Assembly: GCA_004556005.1 (NCBI GenBank)
Contig: SFJA01000053.1
Location: forward strand, 1 to 12,097
From: Bacteroidales bacterium
GTDB taxonomy: Bacteria > Bacteroidota > Bacteroidia > Bacteroidales > UBA932
Direction: 5' to 3'
DNA length: 12,097 bases
The translations under genes and the position numbers were made by a program. The notes under the pieces were generated by a model, which worked only from the letters and a program-made list of their open reading frames with translations, was not told where the DNA came from and ran no database searches. This document shows positions 11,682-12,097 of the stretch, one piece after another. The first letter of the stretch is position 1. Every line of letters starts with the position of its first letter.

Positions 11682-12097
11682 ATGCCTAAAAGAGTAGCAA
11701 TACAAGGGTTTTGCGGCTGTTTCCACGAGGAAGCGGCGAGACTTTTCTATAAGGACGAGCCCATCAGCATTGTGGAATGTCCTACGTTTTCCGACCTCTA
11801 CGAAAGACTGCAGGCCGGCAGCGCCGATGCCATCACAATGGCTATCGAAAATACAATTTCAGGTGGACTCCTGCCCAATTTCGAACTCCTACGCAAATGG
11901 GGCAAACGCATCAAGGGAGAGGTCTATCTGCGTATAGTACAGAACCTTATGGCCCTTCCCGGGCAGAAGGTGGAAGATCTCCGGGAGGTCCGGACTCACT
12001 ATATGGCAATCAACCAGACGAGAGAATTTTTCAAATCCTATCCGGACATCGCCCTGGTCGAGTCGGAGGATACCGCTCTCAGTGCCGCTCAGGTGGC
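11682..12097 (+). CDS. pheA: Prephenate dehydratase, N-terminal part (runs off window)
   Basis: The frame from ATG 11682 is open to the window end: 138 complete codons of a protein usually near 280 residues. The enzyme converts prephenate to phenylpyruvate in phenylalanine synthesis in the cytoplasm. The start MPKRVAIQGFCGCFHEEAA fits the family opening (IQG..GS.H..AA). AIENTISGGLLPNFELL (residues 54-70) is the conserved AIENS..G segment. THYMAINQTREFF (residues 105-117), then YPDIALVESEDTALSA, matches the SHP.A..QC and DTA.SA blocks. The catalytic TRF motif and any ACT regulatory domain would lie beyond the window. There is no chorismate mutase domain at the N-terminus, so it is the stand-alone type. 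It diverges from trpB, so Phe and Trp synthesis genes are paired. Confidence 0.93.
   Translation, partial: MPKRVAIQGFCGCFHEEAARLFYKDEPISIVECPTFSDLYERLQAGSADAITMAIENTISGGLLPNFELLRKWGKRIKGEVYLRIVQNLMALPGQKVEDLREVRTHYMAINQTREFFKSYPDIALVESEDTALSAAQV

Noticed and set aside
1..12097. CRISPR array, insertion sequence or toxin-antitoxin pair
   Set aside because: No regularly spaced repeats, no transposase-like frame with terminal inverted repeats, and no adjacent small gene pair were found.

Overview
This looks like chromosomal DNA of a Bacteroidota member, most likely a Bacteroidales gut-type bacterium. The evidence is the sigma-factor promoter pattern (TTTG or TTG about 19-20 bases upstream of TAnnTTTG) in front of several genes, start codons with A/T-rich upstream sequence instead of a clear Shine-Dalgarno site, a short fimbrillin-like lipoprotein, a PNPase with an Arg/Asp-rich tail and a TrpB2-type tryptophan synthase. 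The species cannot be named from this window.

Layout. Positions 2-310 hold the 3' end of an unrecognised gene. It is followed by about 330 bases without a gene that contain a 3' fragment of a tRNA gene (407-430) and several short repeats. This arrangement is what the far end of a tRNA-targeted integrative element would leave, with the element lying to the left of the window. From about 550 onward the content is ordinary chromosome: tRNA-Ser(TGA) on the minus strand with its own promoter and terminator, a small lipoprotein gene (1000-1596, +), and a membrane-anchored M28 zinc peptidase (1768-3390, -). The lipoprotein and peptidase genes converge on a hairpin-rich gap. Divergent from the peptidase is a two-gene unit (3485-6908, +): a large EF-hand membrane protein of unknown function and, 7 bases downstream, a GT4 glycosyltransferase.

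Next come rpsO (7049-7324) and pnp (7403-9823). They are in the common bacterial order and are separated by a strong intrinsic terminator. A bidirectional terminator then separates pnp from the convergent trpB (9968-11341, -).

The most interesting region is the trpB leader (11365-11526). On the minus strand a consensus-like promoter sits almost on top of an 18-codon leader peptide, MLQNKSYWWWCLLQLKQS, which has three consecutive Trp codons. A GC-rich hairpin followed by six T residues lies between that peptide and trpB. This is the architecture of a ribosome-mediated tryptophan attenuator, placed before a single stand-alone trpB gene. Divergent from it begins pheA (prephenate dehydratase, 11682 to the window end, incomplete), so the right end of the window is an aromatic amino acid locus.
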